Part shown: positions 42,885 to 50,608 of the stretch, piece by piece | How positions within the stretch are numbered: the stretch's first letter is position 1 | How the letters are laid out: each line of letters begins with the position of its first letter | Assembly: GCA_900545545.1 (NCBI GenBank) | Contig: UQZO01000001.1 | Coordinates: 372,001-436,000, forward strand | Origin: an uncultured Subdoligranulum sp. | GTDB taxonomy: Bacteria; Bacillota; Clostridia; Oscillospirales; Ruminococcaceae | Direction of reading: 5' to 3' | Length of the DNA stretch: 64,000 nt | Made by a program: the position numbers and the translations under genes | Notes under the pieces: model-generated | The model's input: the letters and a program-made list of their open reading frames with translations, nothing else | What the model was told of the DNA's origin: nothing | The model's database searches: none

Positions 42885-43494
42885 ACTGTTCAGCGCATCG
42901 GGGCTGTTCTGCTATTCGGAATTCAGTCTGACAAGCGGGCGCAGCCATTATTTCGTGGATTCCGCCCAGGTCAAAAAAGTCTTCCACGGTATCTCAGAAA
43001 GCGTGGAAGGCATGTGCCTGGCAACCTATATGGCAGAAATTGCAATCTCACTTTCTCCGGCGCCGCCGGAGGCAGATCCGCAGCTGCGGCTGCTGCTGAA
43101 CAGTCTGTATATGATCGGCACAAAACGATTGCCTGTCCGTCAGCTGAAAACGATCTATGAGCTGCGCGCCATGAGTATGGCGGGGTATCAGCCGGATCTG
43201 TTGGCCTGCGCGGAGTGCGGCCGATATGACGGGGGCGATTTCTATTTCGACCCGGTGGAGGGCAATCTGCTGTGCGCCGAATGTGCCGATAGGGCACGGC
43301 ACATCCCCAATCTGGATACAGCGGCACTGTACGCACTGCGGCATATCTGCCTGGCGGAGGACCGAAAACTGTTCTCGTTCACGCTGGCGCCGGCTAGCCT
43401 TAAAAATTTGTCCCGTGCCAGTGAACAATATCTGCTGGCACATCTGGAGCATGGACTGAAAAGCCTTGATTTTCTAAAGACTGTACTCGAATAA
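42751..43494 (+). CDS. recO: DNA repair protein RecO
   Basis: Loads RecA with RecR at gaps. An N-terminal OB fold (TTGLVLRQVKVGEADQILTLLT) is followed by helices and a zinc finger, CAECGRYDGGDFYFDP then CAEC. The start is ATG 42751, six bases after GGGAGG; an ATG at 42745 overlaps that site. The 247 residues fit. It overlaps the yqzL frame by 134 bases. mutS2 follows after 18 bases. Confidence 0.92.
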   Translation: MQIATTGLVLRQVKVGEADQILTLLTPDLGVISASAKGSLRLKNKLFSASGLFCYSEFSLTSGRSHYFVDSAQVKKVFHGISESVEGMCLATYMAEIAISLSPAPPEADPQLRLLLNSLYMIGTKRLPVRQLKTIYELRAMSMAGYQPDLLACAECGRYDGGDFYFDPVEGNLLCAECADRARHIPNLDTAALYALRHICLAEDRKLFSFTLAPASLKNLSRASEQYLLAHLEHGLKSLDFLKTVLE

Positions 43495-43512
43495 GGAGAA
43501 GCTCTACCCTGT

Positions 43513-45885
43513 ATGGATATCGCTTATAAAACAACACTGGAACTGGATAAAATCATCGATCGTGCGGTGCAGTTATGCGCCTGCCGTGAGACAAAAGACA
43601 TGATGCGGGCTCTGGAACCCTGCCAGACACCGGAAGACGAACGTTACGCCCTGGCGCAGACCGAAGCCATCAACAAGCTGCTGATCCAAAACGGTAGCCC
43701 TCGGTTCGGCAGTGTGTCCGAAGCACGCCGTATTACGGCCCATGCCCAAAAGGGCGGCATCCTCTCCATGGGAGAATTGTTGGAGATTGCCGCTACATTG
43801 CGTAACTTCTCGGGTCTTTCGCAATGGTATGGACTGAGCGAGCATGAGATGCTGCCTACCGATGATCTCTTTTATGCGCTGGCACCGCAGCCTGTGCTGG
43901 AAAAGCAGATCACCGAAAGTGTTCTTTCGCCGGAAGAAATGGCGGATACAGCCAGCGTGACACTGCATGATCTGCGCCGTAAAATCCGCCAGACAGAAGA
44001 TTCCATCCGTACAAAGCTGGATAACATCATCAAGAATTCTACCACCAACAAGTTCTTGCAGGATGCTGTGGTATCTTTGCGCAATGGCCGGTATGTTGTC
44101 CCGGTCCGTGCCGAGTATCGCGGTGAAGTAGGCGGCGTCATTCATGACGTGTCGTCCACCGGTGCCACGATTTTTGTGGAACCGACGGCTGTGGTGGAAG
44201 CCAATGCCCGCATTATGCAGCTGCGCGCCCAGGAACAAGAGGAAATTACCCGCATTCTGTCGGCTTTTTCGGCACAGGTGGGCTCGCTGGAGCCCCAGTT
44301 CTCTTACAGTTACGAGGCAATGCTGCAGATTGATCTGCTGCTGGCCAAGGCCCGCCTGGCGGTGGAGCAGAATGCGTTTATGCCGGAAGTCAGTGATACG
44401 ATCCACTTCCGCCTGAACCGGGCGCGCCACCCGCTGATTGATAAAAAACAGGTCGTGCCCGTAGATATTGCACTGGGCGATGAGTACGATACCCTGGTAA
44501 TTACCGGTCCCAATACGGGCGGCAAAACGGTATCCATCAAAACCGCAGGTCTCCTCAATGCGATGGCGCAGCACGGCTTTCTGATTCCCGCCCATGAGAG
44601 CAGCGTTGTCTGCAATTTCAGCGAGTATCTTGTGGATATCGGTGATGAACAGAGTATCGAACAGAGCCTGTCCACTTTCTCCGGCCACATGAAGCGCATC
44701 AGCGGCATTTTGCAGCGAGCGGGGCATGGTACCCTGGCACTGATCGACGAATTGGGCGCCGGTACCGACCCGGCAGAGGGCGCGGCACTGGCGGTCAGCA
44801 TTTTGGAACAGCTGCGCCGCCAGGGCAGTCTGCTGATGGCGACCACCCATTATGCCGAGCTGAAAGTGTACGCACTGGAAACGCCCGGCGTTGTCAATGC
44901 CAGCTGTGAGTTCAACGTCGAAACACTGATGCCCACCTATAAACTCAGTGTCGGTGTACCGGGCAAATCCAACGCCTTCCTGATCAGCGCTAAACTGGGC
45001 ATTCCCCAGGAAATCATTGATGCCGCCCGCAACCATATGTCCAACGACGATAAGCGGCTGGACAGTGTGCTGGCACAGCTGGATGATTTGAAACTTCAGC
45101 TGAAAAACGCACAGGCGGAGGCCGAAAAGGCACGGTATAACGCAGAACATGCCTTGGAAAGCGCCGAGAAAAAGCGCGAGGAGCTGGTCGAACAGGGCAA
45201 ACGGGAATTGGAAGATTCTCGCCGTCAGGCTCATGAGCTGATGCAGCAGGTGCAGAACGAGGCGTATGCATTGACGGATGAGCTGCGCCGTATCCAGAAG
45301 GATGAAAAGACCAGTGCAGCCCAGCGTGCGGTCCGCGCGCGCGAAATCGCCCGTAAAGATACCGAAACGCTTTTGAAGCGGACGGATGCCAAACCGGCCA
45401 GGAAAGAATACGTGCCGCTGAAAGAGGTACAGATCGGGCAGGAAGTTGTCATTGCAGAACTCAATCAGGTGGCAACGGTGACGGCGCGCCCCGACCGCGA
45501 CGGCATGGTGGAAGTGCGGGCCGGTATCATGAAAACTAAGGTTCCGCTCAACGGGCTGCGGGCACCGGATAAGATGGAAAAGCGTCCGCAGCGTGAGCCG
45601 CGGCGTTCAAGCACCCGTGTGCAGCTGGACAAAAATCGCAAGACGAGCATGGAACTGAACCTGCTGGGCTATACTGTAGAGGAAGCGCTGGCGGAGGTGG
45701 ATAAGTTCCTGGACAGCGGAATGCTGCGCGGTCAGCAGACCCTGTATATCATCCACGGCAACGGTACCGGCGCACTGCGCTCAGCCATTCAAAAGCACCT
45801 GCGGACCCACAAGGCGGTCAAGAGTTTCCGCCTGGGCCGGTACGGTGAGGGCGAAAGCGGCGTGACGGTTGTGGAGCTTAAATAA
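43513..45885 (+). CDS. mutS2: endonuclease MutS2
   Basis: A MutS-like ATPase without mismatch-binding domain. It suppresses recombination and, in Bacillus, rescues collided ribosomes. The core and lever region fill the first about 300 residues, Walker A is GPNTGGKT near 336-343, and Walker B is LALIDELGAGTDP. A charged coiled coil spans about 510-620, a KOW-like segment follows, and the C-terminal Smr nuclease domain (about 712-790) has LNLLGYTVEEAL and IIHGNGTGALR. The 790 residues are typical. AAGGAGAAG precedes the start. It ends the block before a terminator. Confidence 0.95.
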   Translation: MDIAYKTTLELDKIIDRAVQLCACRETKDMMRALEPCQTPEDERYALAQTEAINKLLIQNGSPRFGSVSEARRITAHAQKGGILSMGELLEIAATLRNFSGLSQWYGLSEHEMLPTDDLFYALAPQPVLEKQITESVLSPEEMADTASVTLHDLRRKIRQTEDSIRTKLDNIIKNSTTNKFLQDAVVSLRNGRYVVPVRAEYRGEVGGVIHDVSSTGATIFVEPTAVVEANARIMQLRAQEQEEITRILSAFSAQVGSLEPQFSYSYEAMLQIDLLLAKARLAVEQNAFMPEVSDTIHFRLNRARHPLIDKKQVVPVDIALGDEYDTLVITGPNTGGKTVSIKTAGLLNAMAQHGFLIPAHESSVVCNFSEYLVDIGDEQSIEQSLSTFSGHMKRISGILQRAGHGTLALIDELGAGTDPAEGAALAVSILEQLRRQGSLLMATTHYAELKVYALETPGVVNASCEFNVETLMPTYKLSVGVPGKSNAFLISAKLGIPQEIIDAARNHMSNDDKRLDSVLAQLDDLKLQLKNAQAEAEKARYNAEHALESAEKKREELVEQGKRELEDSRRQAHELMQQVQNEAYALTDELRRIQKDEKTSAAQRAVRAREIARKDTETLLKRTDAKPARKEYVPLKEVQIGQEVVIAELNQVATVTARPDRDGMVEVRAGIMKTKVPLNGLRAPDKMEKRPQREPRRSSTRVQLDKNRKTSMELNLLGYTVEEALAEVDKFLDSGMLRGQQTLYIIHGNGTGALRSAIQKHLRTHKAVKSFRLGRYGEGESGVTVVELK

Positions 45886-45893
45886 AATCAAAC

Positions 45894-45932
45894 AAAAAGC
45901 GACCTGCCTTTTACGGGGCGGGTCGCTTTTTT
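45894..45932 (+). terminator. terminator after mutS2
   Basis: AAAAAGCGACCTGCC (45894-45908) pairs with GGCGGGTCGCTTTTT (45917-45931), with one wobble and a short loop, followed by more T. Confidence 0.9.
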
Positions 45933-46013
45933 GCGTCTTTCACCGTTTGCGCATTTTCTCTTTGCACAGCTCATAGACTGGTAGCAAGGTCTGTTGCGTG
46001 CGGGGGTGGTTAC

Positions 46014-46883
46014 ATCAAAACGGTCATCTATCTGGACGTGCTGCTGCTGGTCAATTTTCTGGCAGCATATTTTTTGCTTTTGGCGGCCGGGGCACTCAGC
46101 GGTCAGCGTGCGCCTTTCGGTAGAATGCTGCTGGGCAGCGGCATCGCATCTTTGTCTTCCTTGATTTTGTTTGCGCCGGAACAAACGTATTTGCTCCAAC
46201 TGGCTTACAAAATCGGTACGGCCGCTGTCATCGTTGCGGCAGCATTCGGGTGGAAGAATAAGCGCCGCATGGTCACGGCGGTCTGCTGGTATGCGGCACT
46301 TAACATTGCGCTGGCAGGCGCGGTTCTGCTTGTGATTCTGCAAACCGGAACAAAGCTGCTGCAAACAGCCAATATGGCCGTGTATCTGCGTGTATCTCCG
46401 CTGTTGCTGGTGGGGCTTTCCGGCGGTTGCTGCCTTGCAGTGGAACTGGGCATGCGTTTGCTGGAACGCCGCAAGCCGCCCATGGAAACGGTTGGGCTGG
46501 AAGTGCAACTGGGGGATGCGACCATTCATCTGCGTGCGGCTTTGGATACGGGATGCCACCTTGCCGACCCCATCACCTGCCTGCCGGTTCTGGTGGTGAG
46601 CTTTGCCGATGCACAAAACCGGTTGCCTCAAAACGTGCGGGAGTATTTGAGCGCTTGGTTTGGCGGGCAGTCTCCCGGGGAACCGCCGACCGGTATGCGA
46701 TTGCGTGTGATCCCCTGCAAAACGGCAGCAAACCACAGCCTGTTACCTGGGTTTGCGGTGGGGAACATCGGCCTTATTACCCCAACGGGAATTCTGGAAT
46801 TGGGGCGAAGCGCAGTGGCCTTTGCACCGCAGTCCTTTGGCAGTGACCGGTATGAGGCGTTGTACGGCAGCGACTTTTTGTGA
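46014..46883 (+). CDS. spoIIGA: sigma-E processing peptidase SpoIIGA, non-canonical start
   Basis: A membrane aspartic protease that removes the pro-peptide of sigma-E. Five membrane helices fill the first about 150 residues, and the protease domain has the catalytic D-T-G (Asp178, AALDTGCHLADPIT). The gene directly precedes sigE, as expected. The first ordinary start codon, GTG 46038, would cut off the conserved beginning IKTVIYLD, which aligns with the Bacillus start MKIYLD. Upstream, GGGGGTGGT (46002-46010) is spaced seven bases before an ATC at 46014 that aligns with the family Met. I therefore mark 46014, either a rare ATC start or a lost ATG; 46038 is the conservative alternative. Confidence 0.82.
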   Translation: MKTVIYLDVLLLVNFLAAYFLLLAAGALSGQRAPFGRMLLGSGIASLSSLILFAPEQTYLLQLAYKIGTAAVIVAAAFGWKNKRRMVTAVCWYAALNIALAGAVLLVILQTGTKLLQTANMAVYLRVSPLLLVGLSGGCCLAVELGMRLLERRKPPMETVGLEVQLGDATIHLRAALDTGCHLADPITCLPVLVVSFADAQNRLPQNVREYLSAWFGGQSPGEPPTGMRLRVIPCKTAANHSLLPGFAVGNIGLITPTGILELGRSAVAFAPQSFGSDRYEALYGSDFL

Positions 46884-46898
46884 AACGGAGGGGGACTT

Positions 46899-47612
46899 AT
46901 GCAAACGCTCAAACAGATGAACCAAACTATCTATGCATGGTGGCTGCGGTTGATCTCACCGCAGGAATTGCACTATATCAACGGTGCCGATACCTTGCCT
47001 GCGCCGCTGGATTCGGCGCAGGAGCAGCAGGCACTGGCAGATCTGGCGGCCGGCAAGGCGGCTGCACGGGATCTACTGATCACGCACAATCTGCGGCTGG
47101 TTGTGTACATTGCCAAAAAATTTGAGACACCATCCGCCGGTATAGAGGATATGATTTCCATTGGTACGATCGGCCTGATCAAGGCGGTAAACACCTTTGA
47201 GCCTACAAAAAACATCAAGCTGGCGACGTACGCCAGCCGATGCATCGAAAATGAGATTCTCATGTATCTGCGCAAAAGTTCCAACCGCCGCCAGGATGCC
47301 AGTATCGACGAACCGCTCAACACCGATAATGATGGCAACGAACTGCTGCTGATGGATGTGCTGACAAGTGATCAGCCGCAGGTGGGGGAAGAATTGGAAC
47401 GCAGTGCGGAACGGGCGGCGCTGCGCCTGGCGGTGGAACGCCTGGCCCCCCGGGAACGCCGGATCATGGAACTGCGTTTCGGGCTGAACCGGGAGAAGGA
47501 ACACACCCAGAAAGAGGTGGCAGATACACTGGGAATCTCCCAAAGTTACATCTCCCGGCTGGAAAAACGCATCATCAAACGGCTGCGCCGGGAACTGGAA
47601 ACTGTTGGTTAA
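46899..47612 (+). CDS. sigE: RNA polymerase sigma-E, mother-cell sporulation sigma factor
   Basis: Made as an inactive pro-form and cut by SpoIIGA. The N-terminal pro-region with YINGADTLPAPL is present; region 2 has NLRLVVYIAKKFE and IGTIGLIKAVNTFEP, and region 4 ends ISQSYISRLEKRIIKRLR, all nearly identical to Bacillus sigma-E. The 237 residues fit, and GGAGGGGG precedes the start. Its stop overlaps the stop of an opposite-strand gene by four bases; no terminator lies between. Confidence 0.97.
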   Translation: MQTLKQMNQTIYAWWLRLISPQELHYINGADTLPAPLDSAQEQQALADLAAGKAAARDLLITHNLRLVVYIAKKFETPSAGIEDMISIGTIGLIKAVNTFEPTKNIKLATYASRCIENEILMYLRKSSNRRQDASIDEPLNTDNDGNELLLMDVLTSDQPQVGEELERSAERAALRLAVERLAPRERRIMELRFGLNREKEHTQKEVADTLGISQSYISRLEKRIIKRLRRELETVG

Positions 47613-48127
47613 GAATCCTCGGCACGGGTATTGTTGACGAAGTAGTATGCCAGACCATTCATCATGTTCATCTCCGGCTCTTCGGAGTAGATCAGGTACT
47701 CGAAATCGCCGCGGGTCCAGTATACGGCGGTACGCCGACCGGCTTTCTGGCTCTGGGTGACAGTCAACCCTGCAATGTCATATTGCTCTACGCTTTCAAA
47801 GGCGTCGGCGTAGTAGTTGTCCGGAAAGCGCATCTTGCCGCGCTTGGCGATAAACAGGGTCATAAAGCGGCCGGGAACGATGTTGTAGTCCAGCGCGGCG
47901 ATGCTTTCGTTGATGAGCCAGTACCGCTGCAGGATGACCAGTTCGTTGTTGGGGTAGGCTGTCAGCCGGAAACCTGCAGAGTCGGAATAGTTGGGTGACA
48001 GATATTGGGTCCGGGTATCACGCCCGGAAACCCCGGCGTCGGCGCGCAGCACGATCATCAGAATCAGGGCGACGGATACAACGGCCAAAAGTATCAGTGC
48101 AATCACAAACCAGATGGATTCTACCAT
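47609..48127 (-). CDS. single-pass membrane protein, possibly DUF4367-like
   Basis: The 172 residues have one N-terminal membrane helix (about 4-26) and an external beta-rich domain (FRLTAYPNNELVILQRYWLI, then RRTAVYWTRGDFEYLIYSEE). The last stretch resembles DUF4367 domains that occur in anti-sigma-like or sporulation-associated proteins, but I would not assign a function. The start is ATG 48127, nine bases after AAAGGAGG. It is placed on the opposite strand between sigE and sigG, which are adjacent in Bacillus. Confidence 0.6.
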   Translation of the reverse strand: MVESIWFVIALILLAVVSVALILMIVLRADAGVSGRDTRTQYLSPNYSDSAGFRLTAYPNNELVILQRYWLINESIAALDYNIVPGRFMTLFIAKRGKMRFPDNYYADAFESVEQYDIAGLTVTQSQKAGRRTAVYWTRGDFEYLIYSEEPEMNMMNGLAYYFVNNTRAEDS

Positions 48128-48260
48128 AGGGCGACCCTCCTTTGTGTTCATGCTATGCAAAAGGAGTTCTCCGTGTGCGGAAGATTTTACCAGCAGAACG
48201 GTTGTTTGATAGGGAGGGGCGTGGACTATACTCCTGTACGACGGGAAGGAGGATGGTCCA

Positions 48261-49043
48261 ATGTATGCAGGCAAGGTGGAACTGTGCGGGGTAGATACTT
48301 CCCAATTGCCCGTATTGAGCGAAGCCGAAAAAAGCAAACTGATTTGCGCTGCCCGTGCCGGGGATGGTGAAGCCAGGCAAAAGATGATTCAGGGAAATCT
48401 GAGGCTGGTGCTCAGTGTCGTACAAAAGTTTTCCAACCGGGGAGAAAATCTCGACGATCTGTTTCAGGTGGGGTGCATCGGCCTGATCAAAGCGATCGAT
48501 AATTTTGATCCCAATCTGAATGTGCGCTTTTCTACCTACGGGGTGCCAATGATTGTGGGGGAAATCCGCCGCTTCTTGCGCGATAACAATGCGGTACGGG
48601 TCAGCCGTTCCATTCGGGATCTGGCCTACCACTCGATGCAGGCGCGCGAGGCACTGCAAAAGGAAAATGGCCGGGAACCCAAAATATCCGAGATTGCAGC
48701 ACGCGTGGGCTCGTCGCCGGAGAATGTGGCCATGGCGCTGGAATCCGTTGTGGAGCCGGCCAGCCTGTATGAGCCGGTTTATTCTGACGGAGAAGACAGT
48801 TTTGCCATTGTGGATCAGCTGCACGATGCCACGGGAGAGGAAAGCTGGATCAGTGATATCATGTTCCGTGATACGGTCAAGGCGCTTTCGGCGCGGGAAC
48901 GCCGCATCATTGCTATGCGATACCTCGGGGGCAAAACGCAGATGCAGGTTGCCCGGGAAATCGGAATCAGCCAGGCGCAGGTCAGCCGCCTGGAAAAAGG
49001 TGCCCTGAGCCATATCAAAGAGCAAATTTCCTCCAGCTGCTAA
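48261..49043 (+). CDS. sigG: RNA polymerase sigma-G, forespore sporulation sigma factor
   Basis: The start GKVELCGVDTSQLPVLSEAE is diagnostic of sigma-G rather than sigma-F. Region 2 includes NLRLVLSVVQKFSNRGENLDDLFQVG (core-binding), region 3 has VRVSRSIRDLAYHSMQ, and region 4 ISQAQVSRLEKGAL. The 260 residues are standard, and GGAAGGAGG precedes the start. I could not find a convincing sigma-F or sigma-G promoter in the 133 bases before it. Confidence 0.96.
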   Translation: MYAGKVELCGVDTSQLPVLSEAEKSKLICAARAGDGEARQKMIQGNLRLVLSVVQKFSNRGENLDDLFQVGCIGLIKAIDNFDPNLNVRFSTYGVPMIVGEIRRFLRDNNAVRVSRSIRDLAYHSMQAREALQKENGREPKISEIAARVGSSPENVAMALESVVEPASLYEPVYSDGEDSFAIVDQLHDATGEESWISDIMFRDTVKALSARERRIIAMRYLGGKTQMQVAREIGISQAQVSRLEKGALSHIKEQISSSC

Positions 49044-49079
49044 AAAATCCCGACCGGAGTATTTCGGTCGGGATTTTTT
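49042..49079. terminator. bidirectional terminator after sigG
   Basis: AAAAAATCCCGACCG (49042-49056) and CGGTCGGGATTTTTT (49065-49079) are perfect complements, starting within the sigG stop codon and serving also the convergent HAD gene. Confidence 0.93.
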
Positions 49080-49094
49080 ACTGTTGTATTGAGT

Positions 49095-49706
49095 TCAGCC
49101 CAGCTGAATGCCACAGGCGCCAAGGGCGCGGAGAAAGGACTTGGGATTCTTGTACAAAATGCCGGTGATGCCCAGATTGTAGGCGGCCTGGGCATTGATC
49201 TTGTTGTCGTCCACAAAAATGGACTCATCGTAGGCCAGATTGCACTTCTGCATCAGGGTGGTATAAATCTCCGGCTCCGGCTTGCACAGGTGCACATCAC
49301 AGGAGGCGACGCCGCCGTCAAAAAGAGGAAACCAATCCCGCTGGCGAAGTTCATCCATGATATCGACGGGAATATTGGTCAGGTAATACAGCCGGTAGCC
49401 GGCATCTTTAAGCTCCCGCATGATTTTTACGGTTGTCTTTTTGGTGCGCAGCATGGAGGCCCACTCTTCGATAACCGTCTGTACTTCAAAGGTTCGGTTG
49501 ACATGGGCAGCGTTTTCCAGCATAATGCGGTTTGCCACAGCCCGTGTAATGGTGCCCCGGTCCAGATCCTGCCATTCCTGGCTGCCGAAGGTCAGATCGT
49601 AGACGATTTCCTCTGCGTGCTTATTCATGAAGCGGTCCATCAGAAAATTGCGGGGGTTGAAATCCACCACAACGCCGCCAAAGTCAAAGATGACATTTTT
49701 ATACAT
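49095..49706 (-). CDS. HAD-superfamily hydrolase
   Basis: The 203-residue protein has HAD motif I FDFGGVVVDFN (the Asp pair is D-x-G rather than D-x-D, as in many subfamily IA members), motif II YYLTNIP (Thr), motif III Lys in CKPEPEIY and motif IV VDDNKIN. A helical cap lies between I and II. It is likely a phosphatase of a small molecule; substrate unknown. It has its own promoter. Confidence 0.85.
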   Translation of the reverse strand: MYKNVIFDFGGVVVDFNPRNFLMDRFMNKHAEEIVYDLTFGSQEWQDLDRGTITRAVANRIMLENAAHVNRTFEVQTVIEEWASMLRTKKTTVKIMRELKDAGYRLYYLTNIPVDIMDELRQRDWFPLFDGGVASCDVHLCKPEPEIYTTLMQKCNLAYDESIFVDDNKINAQAAYNLGITGILYKNPKSFLRALGACGIQLG

Positions 49707-49741
49707 AAAAGCCTCCCGGATGGTGTGCTTGTTTTTTTTCT

Positions 49742-49770
49742 ATTATACACGTATTCGGCACAAGAAACAA
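49742..49770 (-). promoter_or_regulatory. promoter of the HAD hydrolase gene
   Basis: On the minus strand TTGTTT (49765-49770), 17 bases, TATAAT (49742-49747), 36 bases before the start codon. Confidence 0.7.
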
Positions 49771-49827
49771 TTGCTTTTTCGCTGCATAGAATGAACCGGT
49801 ATGTTTCTGTAGGGGGAGGCGTTGGAG

Positions 49828-50094
49828 ATGACACTGCATGATCTGAGCGAAAAAGACGTAATCCAGATCAAAACAGGGGAAAACCTTGGCCGGATTGACG
49901 ATGTGATCTTCGATGAAGGAACGGCTCGTTTGCAGTCGGTTGTGCTGCGGGGACGAAGCCACCTGTTTGGGCTTATGGGGTATGATGAGGACCTGATTAT
50001 CCCCTGGGAAGCACTGAAAAACATCGGTACCGATGTTATTATGGTGGATGCGGAACCATTGCCTGTGCAGCGCCGGGCGGGAAGGCGTCAGTAA
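49828..50094 (+). CDS. ylmC: YlmC/YmxH family PRC-barrel protein
   Basis: The 88 residues form one PRC-barrel domain (LSEKDVIQIKTGENLGRIDDVIFD, then DEDLIIPWEALKNIGTDVIMVD). YlmC/YmxH proteins are small sporulation-associated proteins usually found near sigG in Clostridia, as here. The start is ATG 49828, eight bases after GGGGGAGG; a TTG at 49822 is too close to that site. Confidence 0.85.
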   Translation: MTLHDLSEKDVIQIKTGENLGRIDDVIFDEGTARLQSVVLRGRSHLFGLMGYDEDLIIPWEALKNIGTDVIMVDAEPLPVQRRAGRRQ

Positions 50095-50148
50095 TCGGTA
50101 TATTTTATGTAAAAGCTGTGATTTACGGGTGCATTTTTTCTGCGCCCA

Positions 50149-50157
50149 TGGTATAAT
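50149..50157 (+). promoter_or_regulatory. extended -10 promoter of the HHH-ppk unit
   Basis: TGGTATAAT, an extended -10 (TG-N-TATAAT), lies 31 bases before the GTG start; the -35 region (GTGCAT at 50129-50134) is weak, as is common with extended -10 promoters. Confidence 0.62.
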
Positions 50158-50187
50158 GAACATAAATATGGGAGCGGAGGCGTTACT

Positions 50188-50592
50188 GTGACGTGCAAGC
50201 CTGAAAATGGCAGCGGAAAATGGCTCATTGCGGCTACCCTGGCGGCATTGGCCGTGATTGCATGGGGCGCCCTGTTCCTGATTGCGCCGATCTGGCAGTG
50301 GCCTGACAAAGCTGCCGCCTACCTGCCGTTACAGGCAGAATCCCAGACACAGACAGATCTGGTTCTTTCGGGCGGTGCACTGCTGGATATCAATACGGCG
50401 GATGCTGACGCGCTGACAGCTCTGCCGGGCATCGGCCCGGCAAAAGCGGCTGCCATTGTGGCATACCGGGAAGAAAACGGACCCTTTGAAACCCTGCAGG
50501 ACCTGGATAAGGTGGAGGGGATTTCGGCACGTATGGTAGAAACATGGGTGGGGCTGGCAACTGCCGGATCCATCGATTCCGATATACATTGA
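50188..50592 (+). CDS. membrane-anchored helix-hairpin-helix protein, ComEA-like
   Basis: A GTG start after GCGGAGG. One membrane helix (about 12-34) is followed by a linker and a helix-hairpin-helix pair at about 63-125 (LLDINTADADALTALPGIGPAKAAAIVAYREENGPF). This resembles the DNA-binding part of ComEA, the DNA receptor of competence, but ComEC is not in the window and the protein is shorter than ComEA. It may bind DNA at the membrane for uptake or another purpose. ppk follows after 16 bases. Confidence 0.75.
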   Translation: MTCKPENGSGKWLIAATLAALAVIAWGALFLIAPIWQWPDKAAAYLPLQAESQTQTDLVLSGGALLDINTADADALTALPGIGPAKAAAIVAYREENGPFETLQDLDKVEGISARMVETWVGLATAGSIDSDIH

Positions 50593-50608
50593 TGGGAGGA
50601 AGAGGACT

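Noticed and set aside
45933..46013. Spo0A boxes before spoIIGA
   Set aside because: I looked for TTGTCGAA-like sites and a sigma-A promoter with long spacing and found none convincing in this short gap.
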